A model generated the notes under the pieces. It was not told the origin of the DNA. It was given only the letters and a program-made list of their open reading frames with translations, and made no database searches. The position numbers and the translations under genes are program-made. Shown here piece by piece: positions 10,531 through 21,068 of a DNA stretch of 64,000 nucleotides; positions within the stretch are counted from its first letter, which is position 1; each line of letters starts with the position of its first letter. The DNA is from Pascua guehoae (Eukaryota > Basidiomycota > Tremellomycetes > Trichosporonales > Trichosporonaceae): assembly GCA_001600415.1 (NCBI GenBank), contig BCJX01000003.1:1373664-1437663 (forward strand), given 5' to 3'.

Positions 10531-10595
10531 GGCAGCCTGATTCTGGTGTTCAGCTCCACCACGACTCACAAACCTACAGAAACACTCTCGACATC

Positions 10596-12290
10596 ATGCG
10601 CATCCCCCTCGAAACGACCGTGCTCGTCGCTCGGGCAGTCAACATTACGGGCAATGTGACTGACACGACACTTCTCCTCTCATCCTCGCAGCCGTCGTTT
10701 GCCGAAAAGCTAGACCCCCAGATTGGGGCTTTCAGTATCGAGATGGACCACTGGCGCGACTGGGCCGGTAATGCCACTGGCCAGCCCAACACCTTTGTCA
10801 ACACTGCACTCGGGCACCTGAGTGAGAGGACCGGGGCACCAGTCTTCCTCCGTGTGGGTGGTGAGTTTGGATGTTGAGACGGATAACACCGCCACAAATA
10901 TCATTTATTCTTACACATTTAGCCAACTCTGAGGACCGGGCCACACTCGACCTTTCCGTCGACGTCATGGACGCCCAGTTCCCCGACCCGACTCCGGACG
11001 TTCCTGCCCCCGAAGCATCGAGCATCAAGATTGGTCGCGACTTTTACGCTCTCTCTGGCAATCTCCCGAAGGGGACCTTTTTCCACTGGGGTGTCAACCT
11101 CAAGATTCTGAACGATACCGAGACCGAGGCGCAGCTCAAGCACCTCGCCGACACGTTCCAGGGCTCGGGTAAGGCCAAGACCAAGAATGTCAAGCTCAAG
11201 CTCGTCGAGGTGGGGAAGAGCCCGACTTTTTCGCCGGGCTGCCACCCGACATTAACCCCGTTGGGAGGACTGGACTGCAGCCAACTACACTCAGACGTGG
11301 GCGAGGATCGCCAAGGCTGCCACGAACATTTTCAAGTTTGGAAAGGAAACCAAACTTGCCCCCGGGGCGTTCGCAAACTTTAGCCCACGATATGGCTCGC
11401 TCAGCTGGACGCCTGTTGTGGCGTACGAAAACAAGGTCTTTATCGACAAGAATGTCCGCAAGAACACTGGCCAGTGGAGCATGCACATGTACAGCGGTGC
11501 ATTCAGTGCGGATATTCCCGTCCACGTCGGCACACTCATGGACAAGGTCAACATTCGCACCAACCTGACGGCCAAGGCCGTCGACATCAAAGCTACTCGT
11601 GCAGAGGGCCTGCCCTATGTGATCGCAGAGGGCAACTCGTACGCCAAGTGAGTAGGAACAGCATATCCGAGGGTACATGGAACTAACAGTAGCCACGGTA
11701 TCCCAGGCCTCAGCAACGGCGGCGAGCAGGCCATCTGGGCAGTCGACCACCTGCTCCAGGGCGCGACAATGGGCATTGAGCGCTTCCACTTCCACAACGG
11801 CCGCGGGTTCAAGTATAACATTATCCAGCCCATTGCGCTCGAGGGTACCGGCGTCGACGACGGGACCGGCCGTCAAGATCGCCCCCACGTCATGTACCTG
11901 TACTATGCCATCCTGATTGTCAACGAGGCCGTCGGCAAGACTGGCAAGTCGTACGTCGCCGAGATCCCGACCACCACCAACTCGCTCTCCGCCTATGGTA
12001 TTTGGGAGAACGGCGACCTCGTCCGTGCTGTCGTGGTCAACTCGGACGTCTACACTGCCGACTCGCCTGCTCGCTCGGGCATTCGCCTCGCACTGTCCAA
12101 CCTCGGCAAGAAGACGGCTACTGTCAAGCGTTTCCAGACGCCTTACACAAACGCCACCAACGGGTTCACCTGGGCGGGCCAGAGCTGGGATACTGAGAGC
12201 GGTGATCCCGAGGGTGATGTCGTCGAGGAGGCTGTTGATGGGGCTGTGGAGCTCGAGGCGTCGTCGGTTGCTCTCCTTTGCTTCAAGTGA
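10596..12290 (+). pseudogene. glycoside hydrolase family 79 (beta-glucuronidase-like), frame broken twice at the active site
   Basis: GH79 enzymes remove glucuronic acid from glycans. The exons are 10596-10860, 10923-11647 and 11690-12290, with consistent splice phases. Landmarks are IGAFSIEMDHWRDW near the N-terminus, RVGANSEDR across intron 1, DFFAGLPPDINP, the nucleophile-type motif VIAEGNSY, and a C-terminal beta-sandwich with VVVNSDVYTA. In exon 2 the frame slips twice. Just after the Gly codon at 11213 one base is missing from what should be the acid/base motif GNEPD (GGG AA- GAG CCC GAC). A second single-base loss lies at about 11270. If both were read through, the protein would be about 530 residues. 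No clear signal peptide follows the chosen ATG, which is odd for this family. It is either a young pseudogene or carries two assembly errors. Confidence 0.8.
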
Positions 12291-12582
12291 GCCTGTGTGG
12301 GGTTGGAGGGTTTCAGAAAAGAGTATGGGAAGCGGGCACACAAAAGTTGAGTCTCGTGAAATTAAATAGTATTGATAAATGGTGTGAATGCAGGAGTTCG
12401 GCAGTCGGGCCTATGAGCTGGGGTGTTAGTAGAGTAGTAAACGCGACAGCTGTGAACGGTGTCCTGTTGACGTGAGTCCGATTACAGTGTCTAGTACCGT
12501 TCCCTTTACAATTGGTTCATCTTGGCGAGCTTTCTCCTCAATCTCCTAGCTACAATGATAATACACCCCGATACGCCCAGGC

Positions 12583-13440
12583 CTAATGCGCAGTGTGACC
12601 ACCGTCAATGATAATGTCGGAACCCGTCATGAAACTGCTCGCTTTAGACAGGAGGTAGATTGCTGTGCCCCTCATCTCGTCTGGGGTCGAGAGACGGCCC
12701 ATGAGCGACTCGGACGCCCATTCGTCGGGGAGCTCGGGACGCATCTTGAACAGCGCACCGGTTAGAGCCGTGACAATGTAGCCTGGTGAGATGGTGTTGA
12801 TGCGAATGCCCTTGGAGCTCCATTCGAGGGCGAGGTTGCGGGCCAGCTGGATGACACCAGCTTTGGAGGCATTGTAGGCGGGTGTCTGGAGACCTGTATT
12901 GGCGACACTGCCCGACATGGACCCGACGAGGACAATGCTCGCTTGCGGGCCGCCTGGAGAGCCTGTGGCCTTTGGGTGGAGAGCCTGCCACTCGCGCGCA
13001 AACGCCTGCGAGACAAAGAATGAACCGTTGAGGTTGATGTCGATGATACGCCTAAACTCTTCGGCAGTCACCTGGAGCGAGTCTTTGAGCAGCTGCACGC
13101 CCGCACAGTTGACCAGACCCATGACCGGGTAGTCCTTGCGTGCCTCTGCAAACGCCTTTTTAAACGCCGCGCCCACCTGCGGCTCGCTGGTAATGTCGAG
13201 CTGGGCGTATGAGATTGTCGTCCCGTGCTTCTTTGCAAGTGCCAGTGCTTGCGACCACTCGGGCTCGACAGGATCGGGCAGAACGTCGTAGCCGACGACG
13301 TCGCCGCCAGACTCGAGAATCGCTTGCGAGATTGTGACGCCCAGGCCGCGCGCGGCACCCGTCACGAGCACGGTCGTGTTGGCGAGCGAGAACAGCGACT
13401 GGGTGGGAATCGACGCCAGTGGGGCTGTACGTGTGAGCAT
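12583..13440 (-). CDS. short-chain dehydrogenase/reductase, polyol or keto-sugar type
   Basis: An NAD(P)-dependent oxidoreductase of 285 residues in one exon. The cofactor motif TGAARGLG is at residues 27-34, NCAG at 111-114, a catalytic Ser near 174 and the YNASK catalytic pair Tyr189/Lys193. ISPGYIVTALT follows and IDGG stands near the C-terminus. The family includes D-arabinitol dehydrogenases, L-xylulose and sorbose reductases; the substrate cannot be told from sequence alone. It is transcribed away from a transketolase-family gene 796 bp upstream, which fits pentose or polyol metabolism (inference). Confidence 0.85.
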   Translation of the reverse strand: MLTRTAPLASIPTQSLFSLANTTVLVTGAARGLGVTISQAILESGGDVVGYDVLPDPVEPEWSQALALAKKHGTTISYAQLDITSEPQVGAAFKKAFAEARKDYPVMGLVNCAGVQLLKDSLQVTAEEFRRIIDINLNGSFFVSQAFAREWQALHPKATGSPGGPQASIVLVGSMSGSVANTGLQTPAYNASKAGVIQLARNLALEWSSKGIRINTISPGYIVTALTGALFKMRPELPDEWASESLMGRLSTPDEMRGTAIYLLSKASSFMTGSDIIIDGGHTAH

Positions 13441-13576
13441 TGTGTTTGCGGCTTTCCCAATAGGTATATCTCACCCTCGGGGTTGGATTGGTCGACCATG
13501 GTGCACGTAAAAGAGAGGATGTTCTGAAGAGAAAGAGATAGATGGGGAAGAGGAGACCCGTCTCAGACACGTCTCT

Positions 13577-13586
13577 GGGTTATAGA
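13577..13586 (-). promoter_or_regulatory. TATA-like box of the dehydrogenase gene
   Basis: On the minus strand CTCTATAACC lies about 140 nt before the ATG. Confidence 0.35.
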
Positions 13587-14184
13587 GCGACGTCCCTTGT
13601 GGGCTAGTTACCCACGATATCGGCACAGCCAGTCTCAGGTGATCCCCATGGTTGCCGAAATGACGGCAGAGTCAGCGGCCATGTCCTGGTGGTGGGAACA
13701 GCCTATCCGCATCATACAGCCGCCCGCCAGCGCCACCACTTGAAACCCAGGTCAGCTGGAACTGTAATTTAGCCAAGCGACGGCAGGAACCCGTGAGTTG
13801 CCGCAAGGCACATTCTGGACTTCGGGGATGGTCCGAATGGAGATGGGCAGTGCAACAGCCCAACATGTAGGTCAGTAGAGTGTTAGGGGGTGCGCCAAGA
13901 GTTGCTGGGACCAAGACTGAGTATCGCGGGGACCCCTTGTATTGGTCTTGCATAACATTTGTCTGTCCAATAACCAACTGCGCCAGCCCTCAGCGCCATC
14001 GGCCTCCACATACCGGCCCTCCACACGCCCTTGAATTCGCCGATATTGATCCGCGAAATCGGCAGTCCCACCGGAAGTTGGTTCGGCAGTTCAAGACAAT
14101 GCAAACGACGTCAATCCCATCCCACCATGCCTCTCCAAACCTCATCTGCTAACTACAGAGTAACTTCAGCCAGCCATGGCGTGC
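13587..14184. promoter_or_regulatory. shared divergent upstream region
   Basis: The stretch lies between the dehydrogenase (minus) and transketolase (plus). I see no coding signal and no clear operator. Confidence 0.4.
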
Positions 14185-14192
14185 TATATAAC
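14185..14192 (+). promoter_or_regulatory. TATA box of the transketolase-family gene
   Basis: TATATAAC lies 45-52 nt before the ATG at 14237. Confidence 0.5.
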
Positions 14193-14236
14193 AGCTATCA
14201 GGATTATTGGGGAGCTGACATTGACACTCAACGACA

Positions 14237-16555
14237 ATGACCGTGAATCGTTTCCAGATAACCGAAGCGGACCGCCTGGCGATCCACACGGTGCGCACGC
14301 TCGCCGCCGACTTGTGCCAGCAGTTCAAGGGAGGACACCCTGGTACGGCCATGGGCGCGGCGAGCATTGGAGTGGCGCTGTGGAAGTATGTCATGAGATA
14401 CAACCCTGCCAACCCCGACTGGCTTGGGCGGGATCGTGAGTGTTAGGGAAACGTGATATCCCACTGGAGCGGGGCCTGTTTTATGGGAACGTTGTGGGAT
14501 AAAGCGTGGAGAAGTGATAGTGATCTCATGTAGGGATAGGGAAAAGTAGGAAGTGGGGAGTAGGCAATCGCCTCATGGAGAGTGGAGGGGGGGAAGGTCT
14601 CATCCCGCCCAAGGTCTGTTCGCTGACCCTACCCAGGCTTCGTCCTTTCCGCTGGCCATGCCTGCCTTCTGCAGTACATGATGCTGCACTTTGCAGGGTA
14701 CGAAGCGTGGCCACTCTCCGAGATCCAAAAGTACCATTCGCCGGCGCACGGCATGGCGGCAGGACACCCAGAGATTGAATGCCCCGGGATCGAGGTCACG
14801 ACAGGCCCACTCGGTCAGGGGATTGCCAACGCTGTGGGGCTCGCCATGGCTGGCAAGAACCTCGGCGCGACGTACAACCGAGACAAGCTGCCCATCTTTG
14901 ACTCGACCGTGTGGTGCTTTACTGGCGATGGGTGCCTGCAAGAAGGTGTAGGCCAGGAAGCGCTCTCGCTCGCGGGGCACTGGCAGCTGGACAACCTCGT
15001 GCTGATCTACGACAACAATGCTGTGACAGTCGACGGGCCTATTGACAATTGCTTTACGGACGATTCGAGTGCCAAGCTTGCTGCCACGGGTTGGCACGTC
15101 ATTGACGTGCACGACGGCAGCAACGACCTCGCCGCTGTCGTCACCGCACTCGAAGCGGCCAAGGCGTTCAAGGGCAAACCCGTGTTTGTCAACATTCGTA
15201 CCACGATTGGTATCGGGTCGGCGCACCAGGGCAAGGGCAAGGCCCACGGACAGGCGTTGGGCGACGACGACGTGGCGAGCGTCAAGCGCCAGCTTGGGTT
15301 TGATCCGCAGGCAAAGTTTGCCGTCCCGGAAAGCGTCTACCAGTACTGGGCCGACGCCAAGACGCGGGGCGCCACCGCAGAGCAGCAGTGGAATGCGCTC
15401 TGGCAGCGGTATCAGGCAACGTACGCGGCCGAGACAGCCGAGCTCAAGAGCCGCCTCGCGGGAAAGCTTGATGGGTGGGAGGCGCTCGTGCCCGCAAAGT
15501 CTGCGCTGCCTACCGCCCCGCAGCCGACGCGCAAGTCGAGCGGAATCATGGTGGAAGCGCTGGCACCGCGGTACAACAGCCTCATGGTCGGCAGTGCCGA
15601 CCTGCTCGAGAGCACATTCGTGTCGTGGAAGGGTATGCGCGAGTTCCAAGCCCCTGCGACAGGCCTGGGCGACTACACCGGTCGGCAGGTGCGCTACGGT
15701 ATCCGCGAATTCGCAATGGTGGCCATCGCCAACGGCCTCGCTGCCTTCCACAAGGGCATGTACTTGCCCGTCATGTCGACGTTTTTCATGTTTTGGCTGT
15801 ACGCCGCGCCGGCAGCGCGCATGTCGGCCCTACAGCGCCTGCGGTTCATCGGCATTGCGACGCACGACAGTATCGGCATTGGCGAGGATGGACCTACCCA
15901 CCAGCCCGTGGCTCTCGCCTCGTTTTACCGCGCACTCCCTGGGCTGAGCTTTATTCGTCCCGCCGATGCCGAGGAGGTCATCGGGGCGTGGCAGGTGGCA
16001 CTGCGAAACGAGGATCGGCCCGTGTTGCTGGCTCTCAGCAGGCAGCCGGTACCTCTCCTCGCTGGGTCCAGCCGAGACGGTGTCGCACGGGGCGGGTATG
16101 TCATCTACCCAGACAGTACATCCCCTGCCCCGGACCTCACGCTCCTGGCCACGGGTGCAGAGGTCGCACGTGCAATCCAAGTCGCCCAGCGCCTCGAGCA
16201 AGAGCTCAACCTCGCCGTCCGCGTCGTCTCGCTTCCAGACACCGCCGCGTTCGACGCCCAGCCTGCGGAATACCGCCGCACCGTCATTCCAAGCACCACG
16301 TCGCTCGTCGTTGCCATCGAGGCGTGGGCAAGCTTTGGGTGGGCACGGTACGCGCACGCCGGGTGCCACATGCACACGTTTGGCCTCTCGGCGCCGCAAG
16401 AGGTGCTGTTTGACCACTTTGGCTTTGGTGTCGACAATCTTGCGAGCAAGATTTCTGCGTTCGTGGAGAGGCAGACGCGGAAGGATGGAGAGGTTGTCGT
16501 GCCCGGCGTGGGCGAGTTTGAGGAGCTGCTCTTGGGGTATGTCGTCGAGCACTAG
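14237..16555 (+). CDS. transketolase-family enzyme (transketolase or dihydroxyacetone-synthase-like)
   Basis: A thiamine-diphosphate enzyme that moves two-carbon ketol units between sugar phosphates or to formaldehyde. Exons 14237-14435 and 14637-16555 join in phase 1 across a 201-nt intron, giving 705 residues. Landmarks are GGHPGTAMGAA, RFVLSAGHACLLQY, TGPLGQGIANAVG, the cofactor motif GDGCLQEG...LIYDNN, the transition to the pyrimidine domain (VRYGIREFAMVAIANGLA), and SIGIGEDGPTHQP. The C-terminus ends LLGYVVEH, with no peroxisomal SKL-type tail. That argues against a methylotroph peroxisomal dihydroxyacetone synthase. A housekeeping transketolase is expected elsewhere in the genome, so this may be a dedicated paralog serving the adjacent sugar dehydrogenase (inference). 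Pieces resembling its last 40-50 nt recur at 18.8 and 24.8 kb. Confidence 0.9.
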
Positions 16556-16944
16556 GCAGGGGGGACTTTTACACAGTATGTTCATCTCGTCTCCTGCACA
16601 TTCTATGACTGTCTCATCCTATGACCATCTCGCTAAACGCACTGAGTGAGCATGGCAAAGGTACCAAGTGACCAGTTGTGACTTGCGTCAATCTTTGAAC
16701 ACCCATCACACGCCACACGCCAACGCGAGCGATTTCCGCTGCAAACGTGAGCTTGGAAACGCCTCATATGGTCAGCGACGACTTACCAGACTGTCCCTCT
16801 TCCCTCGCCCCTTCTTCGCCTTGTGGTTCTCTTTGAGATGCTACTGGACTGTAATGTCAGAAAACTGTCTGTGACCGAGTAGACTCATGGTCGTGATTGC
16901 GCCCAACCCCCTAACGTTCTAACCCCCTAACCACCTAGCGCCCC
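16556..16944. other. intergenic, transketolase 3' region
   Basis: No gene seen. A short CCCCTAACC-type repeat lies near 16905-16940. Confidence 0.4.
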
Positions 16945-17366
16945 TCAAATGAGCCCCTCCGCACGGAGCCATGTCTTCTCAAGTTTGACCCGGTGACTCA
17001 TGAGGTCGCGGATGGCAACCATGTTCTGGTCACCGGGCACGTCCTCCAGGTATTGCCCGATCTCCTCCAAAAGTTCTTCTTGCAACTTCCAAGCAGCATG
17101 CACTTGCAACTTATCCTCACCTTTATATCACCGTGCAGATTGTTGACGTCTTCTTCATCGAGTCTTTGCTTGGCTGGGATGGTCAGGCTGCAAGAAATGT
17201 TACGCTTGCCGCGTTTCCCACGCTGGTCCTCGCATGCCTGACACTGGAGGGGACCCTTGTCGACATTTGGCAGGCGGATGCAAGGGCTCAGGCCCTACTT
17301 TCGGCAACGTCGACACCGGTCCCGCCCCCGAAGCGCCTCAAATGGCCTGCGCGATGACCAGGTCTT
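16945..17366 (-). pseudogene. decayed Zn2Cys6-like finger protein, C-terminal part
   Basis: Reading the minus strand from 17366 gives RRPFEALRGRDRCRRCRK, then an in-frame TAG at about 17305. The frame then resumes as GLSPCIRLPNVDKGPLQC and QACEDQRGKRGKR. The cysteines fit a loose C-x2-C-x7-C-x12-C-x2-C-x12-C pattern like fungal Zn2Cys6 transcription factors. After a likely intron (donor GTAACA, branch CTGAC, acceptor near 17130) the frame continues KLQVHAAWKLQEELLEE and ends WLRAEGLI at a TGA (16945-16947). No start was found. The nonsense codon and missing 5' end suggest a gene remnant, though undetected splicing could rescue it. Confidence 0.45.
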
Positions 17367-17979
17367 CTAGGCTCCAGCCTCCCTCACTGACGACCAGAGC
17401 GACCACCTGAGTGGCCACCCTGTTGCCGGAAGCCAGCGCGGCGGGCATGGTGGCACCCTCTCGCACTTGCGCCAGAACGACGAGATCGCGCGCGTGGTCG
17501 GCGACACGCAGCGACTCGGTGACGAGAGGCGACTGGGCCTAGTCCGTGTCGGGCGTGGTGGGGTTAGAAGGGGGGGCGATCGTGGCCGAGAGGAACTCTA
17601 CATGCCGGATGGCATCAGAGCACTGGTCTGGCGCAAGGGCGCACGCGCGAGCGATGAGAGTCGCCAAGACGACGGAGACGTTCGTGGCGGATCGCGCCGC
17701 CGCCGCTGGGTCACTATCAACGGTGCCACAGGCGCGCTGTACGGCTTGTCCGCCACTGTACGCGATCTCGCCAACGATGACGGGTGACTATGGTGGGGTC
17801 GGGGTCGGGGCGCGAGACGGTGTTGAAGCCGCAAGCGGCGAGGTGGGCGGAGCGCGGTCAGAGTGTGACCGAGGCGGGCCAGGAGCTGATGAGTGGAGCC
17901 CGACTATGTGGTGATATATACAGGATCTGGGTGTGAGATTGGGTGCAAAGGCAAGAAACTCACAATACACCACATCCAC
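17338..17979 (-). pseudogene. dead paralog of the accessory-island protein family (family 1)
   Basis: One minus-strand frame aligns end to end with the intact gene at 21528-22346. It has a Pro/Ser/Thr-rich start, SPVIVGEIAYSGGQAVQR, then AARSATNVSVVLATLIARAC, then SPLVTESLRVADHARDLVV, and ends EDLVIAQAI. The frame is cut by TAG at 17788-17790, exactly where the relatives have a Trp before SPxxV (a TGG to TAG change). A second TAG at 17539-17541 is in the same frame, before a TGA at 17338. Function is unknown for the whole family. Confidence 0.6.
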
Positions 17980-18660
17980 CGGCCAGCCATTCGGGTTGGA
18001 AATGCCCCAGAATCATCCTCGAGTTGGGCGAGTGGAGGAGTCGACAAGTTGACGATCTGATATTTTGCAGGAATGTCGAGCTGGCCAAAGGACGTAATTT
18101 TGGCGCCGCGTGAGCTGGTCAGCGGTAACGATGGGACTGAGCCCCTCGGCGAGTCCAGACGTTTAGAGTGCGCCGACGGAGTGGGCGGCGGCGTTGGGGA
18201 CGGCGGCGGCGAGTAGTGGCCAATATCGTCGTCGAAAAAGTTGCCTGGGTTGGAGAGGCGGGGAAGGTCGGACGCTGTCCCAGAGGCGGCGGGCGGGGAG
18301 GGTGCGCGGCAGGACGGCCCCGCTTCCGCAACAGGCTCTGCAACGACGACACTGGACTCGCAATCGAAGTGTTTCGCACGATTCGCAACGTCGCTGGCAA
18401 CCTTCCTCTTCTCTCCCTGGCGTAAACTCCCGGGGCGGTCGTTCACGCCCGCCACTTGACGCACATTCGGCTGGGGCTTGGCGGGCGCTTCTTCCTCGGC
18501 CAGCATCTGCGTCGCCCATTGTCGAATGTGCCGCAGAGGCGCCTGGGCCAACAGTCGAAGTCCCGTCAACACTGGGGCGCCATCGTCCGTCTTTGCGCGG
18601 GGGGGGGGGGGGCGGCTCGTGGGTGTAGGGGGGGGGGGGGGCCGCTTGACCAAGCTGGGG
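17904..18660 (-). CDS. proline-rich hypothetical protein, part after the gap (family 2)
   Basis: A minus-strand frame reads from the poly-C side of the gap through APVLTGLRLLAQAPLRHIRQ, a Lys/Glu-rich stretch, and NFFDDDIGHYSPPPSPTPPP. It then gives KRLDSPRGSVPSLPLTSS and ends near a good donor at about 17953 (GTGAGT). The acidic DDD then SPTPPxxP signature recurs in the neighbouring copy at 19189-20033 (DWDDDDVYQPLPSPTPP), so the two look like tandem duplicates. No known domain; function unknown. Confidence 0.45.
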
Positions 18661-18692
18661 GGGGGGGGGCCGCGAGGGGGGAGGAGGGGGGG

Positions 18693-18792
18693 NNNNNNNN
18701 NNNNNNNNNNNNNNNNNNNNNNNNNNNNNNNNNNNNNNNNNNNNNNNNNNNNNNNNNNNNNNNNNNNNNNNNNNNNNNNNNNNNNNNNNNNN
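18693..18792. other. assembly gap of exactly 100 N
   Basis: N run flanked by long G tracts (18600-18692 and 18793-18800). The round length suggests a placeholder, so the true distance and the reading frame across it are unknown. Confidence 0.98.
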
Positions 18793-19160
18793 GGGGGGGG
18801 CGTGAGGAGGCGGCGGGCGGTGTGGGCGAGTTTGAAGTGCTGCTCTTGGGGTATGTCGGCAAGACTCGGCTGGGGGCGGCTGTAATGTCAGTACCACACT
18901 CGTATGAGGTGGACTCACCCAGCGCGTCACTCGGGTGCGCATCGAGGTGAGCCTTGAGGCTGTTCAAGATTGCTTCTTCCAGGAAGTCGGCAACATTGTC
19001 GTAGTTTCGCTTGCCGTCGATAATCTCTTGCGCAAAACGATATCATCTGGAAGTGTTGAACGAGAAATGGCTGATTATTGCTAGCTTTGGGCACCACAAG
19101 CACTTCTTACATATCAATTGGATGGTTCTTCTTCTTCCGGCCCTTGAATGACAGCTGCCC
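18793..19160 (-). CDS. exons of the family-2 gene before the gap
   Basis: Minus-strand exon material: RISKHKKRGQLSFKGRKKKN (about 19160-19110), EIIDGKRNYDNVADFLEEAI through HPSDALG ending at 18919 with donor GTGAGT, and a last exon from 18879 reading into the gap. The end SLKAHLDAHPSDALG resembles SLKALNAHPEDALG at the matching splice site of the gene at 21528-22346. One in-frame TGA between the first two pieces shows either missed splicing or decay. The exon at 18879 is the antisense of a stretch that resembles the transketolase 3' end. Confidence 0.4.
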
Positions 19161-19188
19161 ACGTTTCTTGTGCTTCGAAATGCGTGTT

Positions 19189-20033
19189 TCACCTTAGCTG
19201 CACAGGTGGAGACGCTTTCCCGAGGGGAGAGACCGAGGGAAGGTCGAGACGAGGCTCGGGTGCCAGTCCTGGGGCCACCGTCAAGGGGGATGCCGGCGCC
19301 GAGCGCTTCAGGTCACACAATGACCCAGAACGAGCCGAGGGCGAAGCTGGTGGGGTCGGGGAAGGTAGAGGCTGGTAGACGTCGTCGTCGTCCCAATCGA
19401 AAGACTGTTTGTGGCGCCTCAGACTGGCGGCCGCCTGTGCCGGGGTGGCGGGTGCAGACACAAACGGACTTGGCGGCGCAGTTTCCTTTCGAATGGCGCG
19501 GTGTGACGAGCCCGACCCACTGGCAGGGGAGGATGGCGCACCCGGCAGGACATACTTTGGCCGTGGCGGCGTGGGGTCGCCATGCGCGCGCGCCATCCTT
19601 GCATCCCACTCCCAGCGCTCCTTGGCCTTGACGTAGTCTTGAACGCTCTGTTGCTGGCGCAACTGGCGCTGTACGTCCTCGTCCGTTTTGGGCCGGAGAC
19701 GCCTCAGAATTGCCAGAGCAGGATTGGTCCTGCTCTGCCAGGCCGGCCCAACGCGCGTAGCACTGGTGCGGGCCTTCTTGATGAAGCGCGGGGTGGAAGG
19801 CGTCAGAGCCTTCCGGGCGCGCTGGAACACGTTCAACGAAGAAGGTGGGGGCGTGACGGGGGGGGCTGGGGGTGCTGGGGGGGGCGCCGGGGCTGCCGGG
19901 GCTGCGGGGGCTGCGGGAGAGCGGGCTGGGACTGGGGTTGGGGTTGGGGCTGGGGCATGGGTGCCACTGGTGGTGGTGGAGCAGTGGGTGGCTGAGTATC
20001 ACCCTGGCCGTCACGGGCGGTTGGTGTTGACAT
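19189..20033 (-). CDS. proline-rich hypothetical protein (family 2), frame slip in a C tract
   Basis: ATG at 20031-20033 (MSTPTARDGQGDTQPP) opens a Pro/Gln-rich segment that stops at 19833. The coding-like frame continues one register away as SSLNVFQRARKALTPSTPR, then KKARTSATRV, QRQLRQQQSVQDYVKAKERW and the acidic DWDDDDVYQPLPSPTPP signature. The slip falls in G/C homopolymers at 19855-19890, so a sequencing error is as likely as a mutation. It probably splices on into the exons at 18793-19160. The start context ACACCATGTCAA resembles that of the related gene ending at 29397. Confidence 0.45.
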
Positions 20034-20813
20034 GGTGTTCTGACACAGTTGAGAAGCATGAAAAGAACAACAAAGTGTGTGGGGGCGTGACTGGGGCTGC
20101 TGGGGGGGTTGGGGGTTGGGGAGGGAGCCGGTCGAGGCTGGGACATGTTGATGAGCAGAGAAGCAGATGAGTGGTTATGGGCAACACGCGACCCCGACGT
20201 CGGTGAGCCGTATATGTTGAGATGAGAGAAGAAGCGATGCGTGAATAATCTAGAGGGATGCGAGTATTATATACAACTACGGAGCGGCTACATGGACAGA
20301 AGGCTGAGGCCTTGGTCACTATGTGGCAGAGCTGTGGCGGATGCGGGGGTGGCAGAAGTGCCACATTGACAGTATAATTGTACCGGCGAGGGTAGGTGCA
20401 CAGCATGCCCAAGCGCGTAGTTTGATCCACGCCAGTGGCTGTCGCGGGCATGCCATTACGAGCTGCGCTGCTGCACTGTTGCGTGCGTACTGGGCTCCAC
20501 GATGCCAAGAATGTCGATCAAAGGATCAAACATGGTTACCAGGGGAAATGCCACAGCCCAGAGCAGCACGGAGGCAACAGGCAACAGGCGGCGTAAAGGG
20601 CGCAGACGACCAAGAAGAAGTGCGGACAGAGGGCGCGCACCTCGAGACACGTACACACGCCGGTTGACGTGGAATAGCTGACACTCACACACTTGAACAT
20701 TATCATCTTCCACATTGTCCTCTCCAACTCTATCGGGCTCAAGGGTACGTACGGTGCAGTCTCATCACGATTAGAAGTGTTCTTGGCTAAACATCGCAGT
20801 CGTCAAAACGCAC
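20034..20813. other. intergenic, upstream of the family-2 gene
   Basis: No gene recognised; the open frames are short and unconvincing. Confidence 0.35.
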
Positions 20814-21068
20814 GATGGAGGAGGAACGCGAGTGGGCTGCCTTGGTGAAGGAGTGGCAGTTGTTGGAAGGAGTGCTCTCAGAGACGTCGGAAACGGTAAG
20901 ATGATTAGGCATTCTGCAGCTGACAGGGAGCAGAGCACGCAGCGTGAGACGAAGATTCGGGATGCTCAGGGCGATGACAAGACGACCGTCGAGACCAAGA
21001 ACGCCGAGTCGGACAGCGCCAACTCGCAAGCGGCAGGCGCGCGGCAGAACGAAAACACTTCCACTTGA
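20814..21068 (+). CDS. small hypothetical protein, 84 residues
   Basis: A single-exon frame from ATG 20814 reads MEGGTRVGCLGEGVAVVG. It turns strongly hydrophilic (REQSTQRETKIRDAQGDDK) and ends in an Asn/Ser/Glu-rich tail. Alternative splicing around a tiny GTAAGA...CAG segment at 20899 would change the frame. No family recognised. Confidence 0.3.
   Translation, partial: DGGGTRVGCLGEGVAVVGRSALRDVGNGKMIRHSAADREQSTQRETKIRDAQGDDKTTVETKNAESDSANSQAAGARQNENTST

Noticed and set aside
10871..11240. Interpreting the GH79 frame changes as introns
   Set aside because: No donor/acceptor pair removes the two slips, and the protein reads continuously across them if single bases are missing.
11196..12341. 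381-codon minus-strand frame
   Set aside because: Antisense of the GH79 gene, whose two splice junctions and family motifs are clear.
14600..15751. 383-codon minus-strand frame across the transketolase gene
   Set aside because: Antisense shadow; no known motif, while the + strand has the full transketolase motif set.
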